This document shows, one piece after another, positions 1 to 7,711 of a DNA stretch of 33,423 bases. A program made the translations under genes and the position numbers. A model generated the notes under the pieces. It was not told the DNA's origin. It worked only from the letters and a program-made list of their open reading frames with translations, and did no database searches. The stretch's first letter is position 1; every line of letters starts with the position of its first letter. Source of the DNA: an uncultured Leifsonia sp. (lineage in GTDB: Bacteria > Actinomycetota > Actinomycetes > Actinomycetales > Microbacteriaceae); assembly GCF_945957465.1 (NCBI RefSeq), contig NZ_CAMFLC010000038.1, positions 1-33,423 of the forward strand, written 5' to 3'.

Positions 1-473
1 GAGTCGGGCAGGTAGATGACGTCGGCGTCCATGATGAGGAGCGCCTCCATCCAATCCTCGGCGAGCACGCGTTCGATGCCGTGGTTCAACGTGTGCGCCT
101 TGCCCTGTCCGCCCTGCTCGCGGCGCAGCAGGAAGACGTTGCCCGGGTACTGCTCGGCGCGGCTCCGGACGACGTCGGGAGTGGCGTCGGTGCTGGCGTC
201 GTCGACGACGTAGATCCGCAGAGCCTCCCGCGGGTAGTCGAGCTTCATGAGGCGGTCGATGGAGGCGCCGATGACGGCGCCCTCGTTCCACGCCGGCACG
301 ATGATGGCGACGCGCGGGAGGTAGGGAGCGGCCTTCTTGTAGTGGTTGATCCAGGCGTGGAACGGGATCACCACGAAGGTCGCAGCGGCGGCGATCACCG
401 GGATCAGGCCGCTCAGCGCGAGGATCAGGCAGACGACGACGCCGATCCACTGCAGCACGCCCAGCACGTCCAC
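1..473 (-). CDS. Family 2 glycosyltransferase, N-terminal part (runs off the left edge)
   Basis: About 157 residues are visible. A hydrophobic segment (about residues 4-40) is followed by a GT-A glycosyltransferase domain: VAIIVPAWNEG is the usual nucleotide-sugar binding strand, YVVDDASTDAT is the second donor-site motif, and MDADV is the metal-binding DxD. These features fit a membrane-bound family 2 glycosyltransferase that makes a cell-surface polysaccharide or glycolipid. The substrate cannot be read from this fragment. The start is taken as GTG at 473 because a GAGGGGAG-type ribosome binding site lies about 6 nt upstream and the reading begins just before the membrane segment. The DUF2252 gene ends 63 bp upstream on the same strand, so co-transcription is possible. 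The catalytic C-terminal half lies outside the window. Confidence 0.88.
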   Translation of the reverse strand, partial: MDVLGVLQWIGVVVCLILALSGLIPVIAAAATFVVIPFHAWINHYKKAAPYLPRVAIIVPAWNEGAVIGASIDRLMKLDYPREALRIYVVDDASTDATPDVVRSRAEQYPGNVFLLRREQGGQGKAHTLNHGIERVLAEDWMEALLIMDADVIYLPD

Positions 474-536
474 GCGGCTCCCCTCGTCCCCCCACACAAT
501 ACTCGGAGGTTCTGCCCCCGCGGGGCGATGAACCGG

Positions 537-1952
537 CTACGCCGGAACCGGCGCGTCGGCGGCGGCGATCCCGAACTCGCCGTCCGCGACGGCCTGCCGC
601 ACCGTCAGGAGGTCCGCGTGCGCTTGGTCTGCGTAGGCGAGGGCCCAGGCGACGACGGCGTTGTCGAAGGTCGCGCCGCTGCCGAGGTAGCCGGCGACGA
701 ACGGCGCAGAGGGCGACTGCGCGTGGGCGCGCGCGAGCACCGTGCCACAGGCGTCGACGTAGTCGGCGAACGGACGGAAGTCGAGGGTCTCGGTGTCGAT
801 CGAGACGTTCCGGTCGCGGAACTGCCGGATGTAGAACGCGTGCCCGTCCAGGTTGGCGTACCCCAGGAACGGATCGCTGACGGCCTGGAGGACGCGCTGG
901 TTGCCGACCACCCGGTGGCCGTGCTCGTCGTCGTGGGCGTGGTCGTCGAAGACCGGCGAGCGACCGGCGGTGGCGCCGCCGAACTCGACCGCGACCGACT
1001 CGCCCGCCTCCTTCACCTGGAGAACCAGGGGCTCGCCCGCCGGCCCGGTGAGCACGATGATGTAGCACCGCGTGCCCACGCTGCCGACGCCCACCACGCG
1101 CCGCGCGGCGTCCGTCGGGACGTACTGCGAGAGCAGCACCGCGATGTCTGTTGGCACCGTGGTGAGGTAGGCGTCCATGATCTCGAGCACGTTCTGCTCG
1201 GTGGCCTCCGGTACGTGCGCGAGGACCGGCGGGCTCTCGACGATCGTCATCGCGCCGTCGGGAGCGCGGCGCGTGATCTTGCGCACGACGCGTGCGGACG
1301 TCCGCCGGGACGCCGCCTCGATCGCGCGGTCGAGCACCCGCTGGGAGGAGAGGGTGCGGCGGCCGCGGCTCACGTCGGCGCGCAGGTAGTAGCGCTCGAG
1401 GACCTCCAGCCCGGTCATCTGCCGGAGCGCTGTGCGATAGACCGCCGCGGCCTCCAACGCGGCGGTCCGCGTCTTCGACTCGCCGAATCCGCGCTGCCGC
1501 GCGGCCAGCACGACGCTGGTGACGAAACGCTTGACGTCCCACTCCCACGGGCCGTACGCCGATTCGTCGAAGTCGTTGAGGTCGAACACCAGGCTGCGCT
1601 CGGGCGAGGCGTAGATCCCGAAGTTGGCGAGGTGGGCGTCGCCGCAGATCGTCAGGTCGACGCCCGTGCGGGGCCCGTGGCTCAGGTCGACGGCCTGGAT
1701 GGCCGCCGATCCGCGGTAGAACGCGAAAGCATCAGCGGTCATCCGCGCGAGCCGCAGCGGGATCAGCTCCGCGACCCGGTGCTCGTGCTGGCGCTTGAGC
1801 GTGGCGACCGGATCGCGGTCTGCGGCCGGAGCGTACGCGCCGTGCGCACTGCGCGGCACCCGCGAGCGGGCGTCTTTACCGGCGCGGTACAGCTCGGCGG
1901 CGCTGTGGATCGCCTCGTGATCGAAGCGCAGGTGACCTTCGTGGGCCGTCAT
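537..1952 (-). CDS. DUF2252 family protein
   Basis: A 471-residue protein of the DUF2252 family, whose biochemical role is not established. The most conserved part is CGDAHLANFG (residues 103-112), followed about 12 residues later by DLNDFDES (124-131). This arrangement resembles the HGDxHxxN catalytic loop and downstream metal-binding Asp of aminoglycoside-phosphotransferase-like kinases, so a small-molecule or protein kinase-like fold is a reasonable inference but unproven. The start is placed at the ATG at 1952 rather than an upstream in-frame codon at 1985, because GGGGAGGAG lies about 9 nt before it. No signal peptide or membrane segment is seen. It ends 63 bp before the glycosyltransferase and begins 63 bp beyond the FMN reductase stop, all on one strand. 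Confidence 0.85.
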   Translation of the reverse strand: MTAHEGHLRFDHEAIHSAAELYRAGKDARSRVPRSAHGAYAPAADRDPVATLKRQHEHRVAELIPLRLARMTADAFAFYRGSAAIQAVDLSHGPRTGVDLTICGDAHLANFGIYASPERSLVFDLNDFDESAYGPWEWDVKRFVTSVVLAARQRGFGESKTRTAALEAAAVYRTALRQMTGLEVLERYYLRADVSRGRRTLSSQRVLDRAIEAASRRTSARVVRKITRRAPDGAMTIVESPPVLAHVPEATEQNVLEIMDAYLTTVPTDIAVLLSQYVPTDAARRVVGVGSVGTRCYIIVLTGPAGEPLVLQVKEAGESVAVEFGGATAGRSPVFDDHAHDDEHGHRVVGNQRVLQAVSDPFLGYANLDGHAFYIRQFRDRNVSIDTETLDFRPFADYVDACGTVLARAHAQSPSAPFVAGYLGSGATFDNAVVAWALAYADQAHADLLTVRQAVADGEFGIAAADAPVPA

Positions 1953-2015
1953 GACGATCGCTCCTCCCCGCCTCGTGCGTGGCACAAGCCTAGGGGGAGG
2001 AGCGATCGTGCCGGC

Positions 2016-2711
2016 TCAGCTGCGCGCCGGGCCTCCCAGCGAGCCGCCCGCGGCCAGCCGCATCAGGTCGGAACCGAGGTCGATCCCCAGTTCGTTGCCG
2101 CCCGCCGAGCCGAACTCGTGCTGGTAGCTGTCCCACGACGCGTCCTTGATGCGGGCCTCGACGCCGGTCTCCATGAGCACGACCAGCTCGCGTGCCGCGC
2201 GGTCGATCCGCTTGCCGAGCGCGTTGTCCTGCCAGTCCTCCGTTGCGGCGAACACCGAGGTCGGTGCCGTCATGGTGCGCAGGAACGCGAACATCGATCG
2301 CATCTGCTCGTCCACCACCAGGGCGTGCCGCGCCGTCCCGGCCGTCGCGCCGAGAACGACCGGTTTGGCGATCAGCAGATCGTTGTCGAGCACCTGGAAG
2401 AACGACGAGAACAGACCGCTCGGGCCGGCCTTGTAGACCGGAGCCGTCGCGATGATGCCGTCGGCCTCTGCGAGCTTCTCGATCGCCGCGGTGAACTTCG
2501 GGCCGAGGTGTCCGGAGGCCAGGGCGCCGGACAGCTCGGGCAGCAGCTCGCGCAGGTCGAGGTGCTGCGTCTCGACGGTGCGGCCGTCACGCTGTGCCGC
2601 CGCCTCCACGCGCAGGCTGAGCCGGTCGGCGAGCATCTTGGTGGACGACGGGTCGCTGACGCCCGCGTTGACGACGACGACCCGGAAGGGCCGAAGGTCG
2701 GTACTGGTCAT
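2016..2711 (-). CDS. NAD(P)H-dependent FMN reductase, CE1759 family, partner of the luciferase-like monooxygenase
   Basis: A 231-residue flavodoxin-fold reductase. The N-terminus has the phosphate-binding strand (FRVVVVNAGVSDPSST) and the middle has TAPVYKAGPSGLFSSFF, the PxYxxxxSGxxK-like flavin-binding motif of the NADPH-dependent FMN reductase family. It should reduce FMN to FMNH2 in the cytoplasm for the monooxygenase immediately upstream, whose stop codon lies 45 bp before this start. Pairing of a CE1758-type luciferase-like monooxygenase with a CE1759-type reductase is a known recurrent gene pair. The ATG at 2711 has an AAGGA ribosome binding site 6 nt away. The native substrate of the pair is unknown. 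Confidence 0.88.
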   Translation of the reverse strand: MTSTDLRPFRVVVVNAGVSDPSSTKMLADRLSLRVEAAAQRDGRTVETQHLDLRELLPELSGALASGHLGPKFTAAIEKLAEADGIIATAPVYKAGPSGLFSSFFQVLDNDLLIAKPVVLGATAGTARHALVVDEQMRSMFAFLRTMTAPTSVFAATEDWQDNALGKRIDRAARELVVLMETGVEARIKDASWDSYQHEFGSAGGNELGIDLGSDLMRLAAGGSLGGPARS

Positions 2712-2756
2712 GATGTCCTTCTCTCGATGCGCTGATCGTCGGTGTGCTGTGGGCGC

Positions 2757-3944
2757 TCAGAGTGCCGGGTACTCGGCCTGGAACTCGTCGGCCGAGTCCT
2801 GGTAGGGCGAGGCGCCGGTGACGTTGTCGCCGCGGTTGGCGTTGGGGCGCGGCTGCCGCGGGGCGGCGTCGCCGTACTTCGCGCGCACGAGCGACTCGTG
2901 CGTCGGGGCCTCCGGGGTCTCCGGGTCCTTGCGGGCCTCGGTCTCCTTGCGAAGAACCGGAACGACCTCCTCGCCGAGCAGGTCGAGCTGCTGGAGCACC
3001 GTCTTCAGCGGGAGTCCGGCGTGGTCCATGAGGAACAGCTGGCGCTGGTAGTCCCCCGCCCACTCGCGGAAGGTCAGCGTCTTGTCGATGACCTCCTGGG
3101 GGCTACCCACGGTGAGCGGCGTCGCGTCGGTGAACTCCTCCATCGTCGGGCCGTTGCCGTAGACGGGTGCCTCGTTGAAGTACGGACGGAACTCGCTCTT
3201 CGCGTCCTGCGAGTTCTTCGCGATGTACGCCTGGCCGCCGAGGCCGACGATCGCCTGCTTGGCGGTGCCGTGGCCGTAGTGCTCGAAGCGCTCGCGGTAG
3301 AAGGCGATCAGGCGCTGGTAGTGCTCCTTGGGCCAGAAGATGTTGTTCGCGAAGAAGCCGTTGCCGTAGTATGCCGCCTGCTCGGCGATCTCCGGAGTGC
3401 GGATGCTGCCGTGCCAGACGAACGGGGGAACGTCGTCGAGCGGGCGCGGGGTCGAGGTGAAGCCCTGCAGCGGTGTGCGGAAGCGGCCCTCCCAGTCCAC
3501 GACGTCCTCGTGCCACAGGCGGTGCAGCAGGTTGTAGTTCTCGAGGGCGAGCGGCAGGCTCTGCCGGATGTCCTGGCCGAACCACGGATACACCGGACCG
3601 GTGTTGCCGCGGCCGAGCATGAGGTCCATGCGGCCCTTCGACAGGTGCTGGAGCATCGCGTACTCCTCCGCCAGCCGCACCGGGTCATTCGTGGTGATGA
3701 GGGTGGTGGAGGTCGTCACGACGAGGCGCTCGGTGAGGGCGGCGATGTGGGCGAGCAGAGTCGTGGGGGACGAGGAGAAGAACGGCGGGTTGTGGTGCTC
3801 GCCGATCGCGAAGACGTCCAGCCCGACCTCCTCGGCGTGGGTGGCGATCTTCACGATCGCGTCGATGCGCTCCGCCTCGCTCGGGGTCTCGCCCGACACC
3901 GGGTCGCGGGTGATGTCGCTGACGGAGAAGATTCCGTACTGCAT
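2757..3944 (-). CDS. FMN-dependent luciferase-like monooxygenase, CE1758 family
   Basis: A 395-residue TIM-barrel flavin monooxygenase. Recognisable are the N-terminal MQYGIFSVSDIT strand, the FAIGEHHNPPFFSSSP segment typical of bacterial-luciferase-like proteins, and LMLGRGNTGPVYPWFG, a phosphate/FMN-binding region. It uses FMNH2 from the neighbouring reductase and O2 to oxidise an unidentified organic substrate. The ATG at 3944 is chosen over an in-frame upstream codon at 3989 because a GAGGAG ribosome binding site sits about 7 nt upstream and the family begins with this MxYGIF motif. The last 60 or so residues form a charged, proline-rich tail (TEARKDPETPEAPTHES) outside the barrel. A short AT-rich palindrome upstream may be its operator. 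Confidence 0.9.
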   Translation of the reverse strand: MQYGIFSVSDITRDPVSGETPSEAERIDAIVKIATHAEEVGLDVFAIGEHHNPPFFSSSPTTLLAHIAALTERLVVTTSTTLITTNDPVRLAEEYAMLQHLSKGRMDLMLGRGNTGPVYPWFGQDIRQSLPLALENYNLLHRLWHEDVVDWEGRFRTPLQGFTSTPRPLDDVPPFVWHGSIRTPEIAEQAAYYGNGFFANNIFWPKEHYQRLIAFYRERFEHYGHGTAKQAIVGLGGQAYIAKNSQDAKSEFRPYFNEAPVYGNGPTMEEFTDATPLTVGSPQEVIDKTLTFREWAGDYQRQLFLMDHAGLPLKTVLQQLDLLGEEVVPVLRKETEARKDPETPEAPTHESLVRAKYGDAAPRQPRPNANRGDNVTGASPYQDSADEFQAEYPAL

Positions 3945-3976
3945 TGCTGGCTCCTCAGGTTCGTTCTCGCCGTATC

Positions 3977-3990
3977 TATGCAAACGCATA
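3977..3990. promoter_or_regulatory. Palindromic operator candidate upstream of the monooxygenase pair
   Basis: TATGC-AAAC-GCATA is a perfect 5-bp inverted repeat inside an AT-rich island (ATGCAAACGCATATAAC) that stands out in GC-rich DNA. It lies 33 bp upstream of the monooxygenase ATG, where a repressor could block RNA polymerase. On the minus strand TATAT-like sequence overlaps it. No regulator gene is adjacent, so the binding protein is unknown. Confidence 0.4.
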
Positions 3991-4070
3991 TAACGCGACA
4001 GTGCCTCGAGTATTCCCGGACAGCCCCATCATGGACCTGCGCGCGGTGCGGGCGCCGCGCGAGCGCGAAA

Positions 4071-4110
4071 ACGGGCGCACCCCGAGCCCGAAGGCTCGAG
4101 ATGCGCCCGT
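4071..4110 (-). terminator. Rho-independent terminator of the RCC1-like gene
   Basis: ACGGGCGCA pairs perfectly with TGCGCCCGT (9 bp), and an inner CGAGC/GCTCG stem closes around CCGAAG. Reading the minus strand, the hairpin is followed at once by TTTTCGCGC. It lies 45 bp after the stop codon of the gene at 4155-5789. The outer stem sequence closely matches the terminator at 5958-5998. Confidence 0.8.
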
Positions 4111-4154
4111 GCGCAGACGAAGGTCGGCTCTGGCTGCCGACCGTCAGTGTGCGG

Positions 4155-5789
4155 CTAATCCGCCAGGATCGCTGCGTAGGTGTCCATGAAGGTCGCGGCG
4201 ACGGCGATCGCCCGCCGGGGCAGTGGGACCTGGGTCATAACGGTCGTCTTGCCGGCAGTCACACCCGTGCCGAGGCCGCCCGTGTCGTTCGAACCGGCGA
4301 AGTACACCGTTCCGTCGGTCATCAGGAAGAGGTTGCCGTCGCCCCCGCCGCCGATGTCGGCGAGGGTCTTTCCCGCGGGGAGGGAGATCGGTGTCCACAC
4401 GCTCACCCGATCGGCATGGCCGACGCTGCTGCTTCCGTTGGTGTTGTTTCCCGCCGTGTAGATGACGCCATCGGTCGTTCGGGCGAAGAACGACTCGAAG
4501 TCGGAGGAGTTCGCCCAGATCCTGTCCACCTTCTTGCCACCGGGTTGGGTCACAGGGAGCGCCCTCGTGTTCGCGACGTTGCTGAGACCGGGAAGTTGGC
4601 TGTAGCGCGGCTGACCGGCTCCCCAGAGCTTCCCCTCGCTGTCGAGGTAGAGGGTCGTGTCCTGGGTCACGCGCACCTGAACGATGTCGGTCAATGGGCT
4701 GCCGTTGCTCGTGATGGTCTGCGCCGCGAGGTACTGCTTGCCCACGACGCCGCCGCTGCCCATCCCGCCGAAGTTGTTGGAGCCCGAGTTCCACACGGTC
4801 CCGTCATTGAGCAGGTAGGCCGCCCGGTACCAGCCATTGCCGCTGGCCCAGATGATCGACTTGCCGGGATTCGCAGCGAGGATCTGCAGCCCTACCGGCT
4901 TGAGCCCGCCCTTCGGGTTGTCGGCGACGCCGTCAGCGGTGCCGTCATCGAGGGAGAACATGTCGCTGGAGTTCTCGCCGCAGGCGTAGATCTTTCCGTC
5001 CGTGCCCCAGATCCAGGTGGTCTGGTCGTACATGGCCTGAGTGTCGGACGTACGTGCCGCAATCGTGAACGGTGCCGTGAGCGATTCGTTGAGCGCGGGG
5101 CCGATCGGACCGGTTGCCCCAGACGTTCTCGGAGTCAGCTTGCCGAACGGTCCGGACGCGTTGCTTCCCGTCATGTACACGGTTCCAGCGGTTGTGACCG
5201 CCGCGAAGTGCGCGTAGCCGCCGTACACGGAGGTGAACTTCTCCGCAGTCTGCCACGTGAGAGGTCGAGTGGCGGTACCGCTGTAGCCGGCAGCGCCCGC
5301 GGTGTTGTAGCCCCAGCCGAACACGTTGCCCGCGCGCAGCTCCGCGGCGCCGACGTTCAGGACGGCGGTCGTCTGTGCTTCGCCGTAGATCGCCTGGATG
5401 AGGTTGCCGGTCTCCGGCTTCGCGGTGCCGGCGAGGATGCCGGAGACCGTGACGCTGTCGAGGGACCCGCTCGCCGCGAAGTCCTTCGTGGTCGAGCCGT
5501 CGGCGAAGGTGAGGCCGCCGGAGAGGGTGATGGTGATCAGGTCGCCGACGGGAGCCGGCGTGACGCCGTCGGTCGTCGCCGCAATGACGACGTCGTCGAA
5601 GACTCCGCCCGGCATTGCAGGCAGCGGCAGCTTCGTGAAGTCGACCGTGGGCTTTTCGGGTGACACGGGGCTCGACGCCGCAGCGGCGGGAGAGGCGACC
5701 GCCATCACGATGGCGGGCGCTGTCCACGCCGCGGCGCCGACGACCGCGCGTCGGGTCACAGGCGATGTGTGCGGTTCGGGGTTGTTCAT
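4155..5789 (-). CDS. Secreted twin-arginine RCC1-like beta-propeller protein
   Basis: A 544-residue exported protein of unknown role. Residues 1-40 form a signal with a twin-arginine pair (R13-R14, TRRAVVGAAAWTAPAI) and an alanine-rich cleavage region (SPAAAAS). Residues about 45-150 look like a beta-sandwich domain. The rest holds about seven RCC1-type units, each with a core such as VFGWGYNTAG, VYMTGSNASG, IYACGENSSD, VWNSGSNNFG, LWGAGQPRYS, IYTAGNNTNG or VYFAGSNDTG, consistent with a seven-bladed propeller. The ATG at 5789 has GAGGAAA upstream; in-frame sequence beyond it lacks coding character. It follows the related gene at 6014-7459 on the same strand but is separated from it by a terminator. 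A surface binding or adhesion role is inference only. Confidence 0.85.
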   Translation of the reverse strand: MNNPEPHTSPVTRRAVVGAAAWTAPAIVMAVASPAAAASSPVSPEKPTVDFTKLPLPAMPGGVFDDVVIAATTDGVTPAPVGDLITITLSGGLTFADGSTTKDFAASGSLDSVTVSGILAGTAKPETGNLIQAIYGEAQTTAVLNVGAAELRAGNVFGWGYNTAGAAGYSGTATRPLTWQTAEKFTSVYGGYAHFAAVTTAGTVYMTGSNASGPFGKLTPRTSGATGPIGPALNESLTAPFTIAARTSDTQAMYDQTTWIWGTDGKIYACGENSSDMFSLDDGTADGVADNPKGGLKPVGLQILAANPGKSIIWASGNGWYRAAYLLNDGTVWNSGSNNFGGMGSGGVVGKQYLAAQTITSNGSPLTDIVQVRVTQDTTLYLDSEGKLWGAGQPRYSQLPGLSNVANTRALPVTQPGGKKVDRIWANSSDFESFFARTTDGVIYTAGNNTNGSSSVGHADRVSVWTPISLPAGKTLADIGGGGDGNLFLMTDGTVYFAGSNDTGGLGTGVTAGKTTVMTQVPLPRRAIAVAATFMDTYAAILAD

Positions 5790-5957
5790 AGGTTTCCTCA
5801 GATGTGGCAGGTTTGGGGACTGTGTACTCCTCCGTAAAATGTAAAATGAGTTCTGCTGACTAGGGGTTGGATCGACGAGATGAGGGGACGCCCTAGTCCG
5901 TCGTGAGTAGTGGAGCCGGGGTGTCTCATCGCTGAAGGCTTCGGGCCGGATGTGAAA

Positions 5958-5998
5958 ACGGGCGCGCCTCGAGCCGCAGAGACTCGAGGCGCGCCCGT
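5958..5998 (-). terminator. Strong rho-independent terminator, perfect 16-bp stem
   Basis: ACGGGCGCGCCTCGAG (5958-5973) and CTCGAGGCGCGCCCGT (5983-5998) are perfect reverse complements around a 9-nt loop. On the minus strand the stem is followed by TTTTCACATCC. It lies 16 bp after the stop of the gene at 6014-7459 and separates it from the RCC1-like gene. Confidence 0.88.
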
Positions 5999-6013
5999 GG
6001 ATGGCCGAATCGA

Positions 6014-7459
6014 TCAGGCCGAGGGAGCAACCCCGATGATCCAGTTGCCCGCCCAATAGGAGTTGTGCGCGGTGAACCCGCTCGCGCCCTTGATCAACTC
6101 GTACGTGCCATACGCGGGCTTCGAGTCGGCGGCGTTCCACGAGTATGTGAAGTAGACGTCGCCGGACGCGGTCCGAGCGGTCCACGTCCCGGAGCCGATG
6201 ACGACGTCGACGACTTGGCCCTCGGGAATGCCCGCTTTGCGGTAGAAGGGACCGTTGTACGACTGGTACGCGTTTCCGTCGGTGCCGATCGCGTGACGAT
6301 AAACCGAGTCGCCCTCGTAGGTGACGTAGTAGGCGAGAGGAACAGGGCAGCTGACCTTGGTCCACGCTCCTGTCTGGCTGGCCGCGCTAGCGTAGTAGAA
6401 GTTGCCGTCGGCGTCCAGCAGGTTCCAGCGCGTACACTCGACCGTCACCTGCTTCACGACTGTTCCAGCCGGGAGGCCCTGCATGTGCTTCACGAAGGGG
6501 ACCATGCCGATGGATGTGTAGACATGGCCGTCCGTGCCCTTCGCGATGACATATCCGTGGTCGTCGAACGGGTATGCCTGGAAGTCGGCGGCCTTGACAC
6601 CGGGAAGCTGCGTCCACTTCGCCGCGGAGCCGACGGATTTCGCGGAGTTGTAATAGATGTCGCCGTCGGCGGTCCGGACGAACCAGCGGCCACCTCCGCA
6701 CGAGATCTGCACGATGTCGGCCACCCCGGGGGTGGCGACGAAGGTCTTCGCGTCATTCATCTGGTAGTAGGTGCCGTCGACACCGAGCGCCGCGGCGTAC
6801 GCGCCGTTGTTCGGCCGGACTTCGAGCTGTGCGATCTTGCCGGGCGCCTTGGCGGCGGTGTACGTGTCCGGGGTTGCAACCGTGGTGGAGGCGGCGCCGA
6901 TGACGTATGCCACGCCGTCTTGGAGGGCCCAGTAGTATCCCGAGCCGACCAAGACCTGCTGAGCGTCAGAGATGCCGACGTCGCTCATCTTCCAGCCGCT
7001 GGCGGCTTTGGTGGCCGTGTAGAGGGCCATTCCCGTCACCTGGATCGTGATGGTCGCGGTGAGATTCAGCGCAGGGATGGTGGCCGTGATGACGTAGGTG
7101 CCGGGCGTGGCCGGTGCCTTCGCGGTGACGACCGCCTCTCCGAGAGCGTCGGTCACCGTCGAATTGCCCGACGGGAAGGTAAATCCGCCGGAACCGGAGG
7201 AGAACACGGTCGACTTGCTCGAGACGGCGGTGCCCATGAGCGTCGCCACGACATCGAAGGTCGCATTGACGGGGACCTTCGGGTTGGCATCGAGGGTGAG
7301 GGCGTTGGTGGGGGAGGTCGACGCAGCCGCGGCCGGAGAGGCGACGGACAATGCGATCGCGGGCGCTGCCCACGCGGCAGTGCCGAGGACGGTGCGTCGG
7401 GAGAGGGAGGGTGTCTTCTCCGGCGCCGAGGCGCCGTTGGGTTCGAATTCCTGATTCAT
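6014..7459 (-). CDS. Secreted twin-arginine protein with Ig-like domain and tryptophan/tyrosine-rich repeats
   Basis: A 481-residue exported protein without a recognised function. Residues 1-47 are a twin-arginine signal (R21-R22, SRRTVLGTAAWAAPAI, then SPAAAAS) almost the same in design as that of the RCC1-like protein. Residues about 48-140 resemble a bacterial Ig-like or invasin-type beta-sandwich (ATIPALNLTATITIQVTG ends it). The remainder has repeats of about 45-50 residues built around short strands such as YYWALQDGVAYVIGA, RWFVRTADGDIYYNS and HAIGTDGNAYQSYNG, like tectonin or BNR-type propellers. The ATG at 7459 has no strong ribosome binding site. Ig domain plus propeller suggests cell-surface or secreted carbohydrate or protein binding; this is inference. 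Confidence 0.8.
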   Translation of the reverse strand: MNQEFEPNGASAPEKTPSLSRRTVLGTAAWAAPAIALSVASPAAAASTSPTNALTLDANPKVPVNATFDVVATLMGTAVSSKSTVFSSGSGGFTFPSGNSTVTDALGEAVVTAKAPATPGTYVITATIPALNLTATITIQVTGMALYTATKAASGWKMSDVGISDAQQVLVGSGYYWALQDGVAYVIGAASTTVATPDTYTAAKAPGKIAQLEVRPNNGAYAAALGVDGTYYQMNDAKTFVATPGVADIVQISCGGGRWFVRTADGDIYYNSAKSVGSAAKWTQLPGVKAADFQAYPFDDHGYVIAKGTDGHVYTSIGMVPFVKHMQGLPAGTVVKQVTVECTRWNLLDADGNFYYASAASQTGAWTKVSCPVPLAYYVTYEGDSVYRHAIGTDGNAYQSYNGPFYRKAGIPEGQVVDVVIGSGTWTARTASGDVYFTYSWNAADSKPAYGTYELIKGASGFTAHNSYWAGNWIIGVAPSA

Positions 7460-7711
7460 TTCGGAGTCTTTAGCTTTCGGGGGAGGGGTTCTCGATCAAC
7501 AACAATGTGACATTGGTACTCACAGTTCCAAGGCAAGGCTAACACGAAAATGCTTGAGGTAAAACGCTACATTTCTCAAGTTCGCGGGAGCTCTATCGTC
7601 ACGGCCCATTTGATATGTCGCATGCCGTGTTTTCACAGGTCACTGTGAGAACCTGGCTGTTGTGGCGCGGCCGACGGCGCGACGGCCACACCCGACAGAG
7701 AGGCGAGAGCG
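7460..7711. promoter_or_regulatory. AT-richer divergent promoter region with several inverted repeats
   Basis: This 252-bp gap lies between two divergent genes and is clearly lower in GC than its surroundings. It holds TGTGA-N9-TCACA (7506-7524), CTTGAG-N16-CTCAAG (7553-7558 with 7575-7580) and GTTTTCACAG-GTCA-CTGTGAGAAC (7629-7652, 9 of 10 bases paired). The TGTGA/TCACA elements do not have the 6-bp spacing of Crp/GlxR sites, so no known regulator is assigned. Promoters for both flanking genes must lie here, but no clear -35/-10 pair could be fixed. Confidence 0.45.

Noticed and set aside
81-2735. Very long open frame on the plus strand opposite the DUF2252 and FMN reductase genes
   Set aside because: It is antisense to two well-recognised genes, and its translation is Arg/Val/Asp-rich shadow sequence of the kind expected from high-GC codon bias.
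2742-5663. 973-codon plus-strand open frame opposite the monooxygenase and RCC1-like genes
   Set aside because: It has no recognisable domain, runs through a terminator hairpin and intergenic DNA, and lies antisense to real genes.
7506-7524. Crp/GlxR-type site TGTGA...TCACA
   Set aside because: The spacing is 9 bp instead of the 6 bp required for that family.
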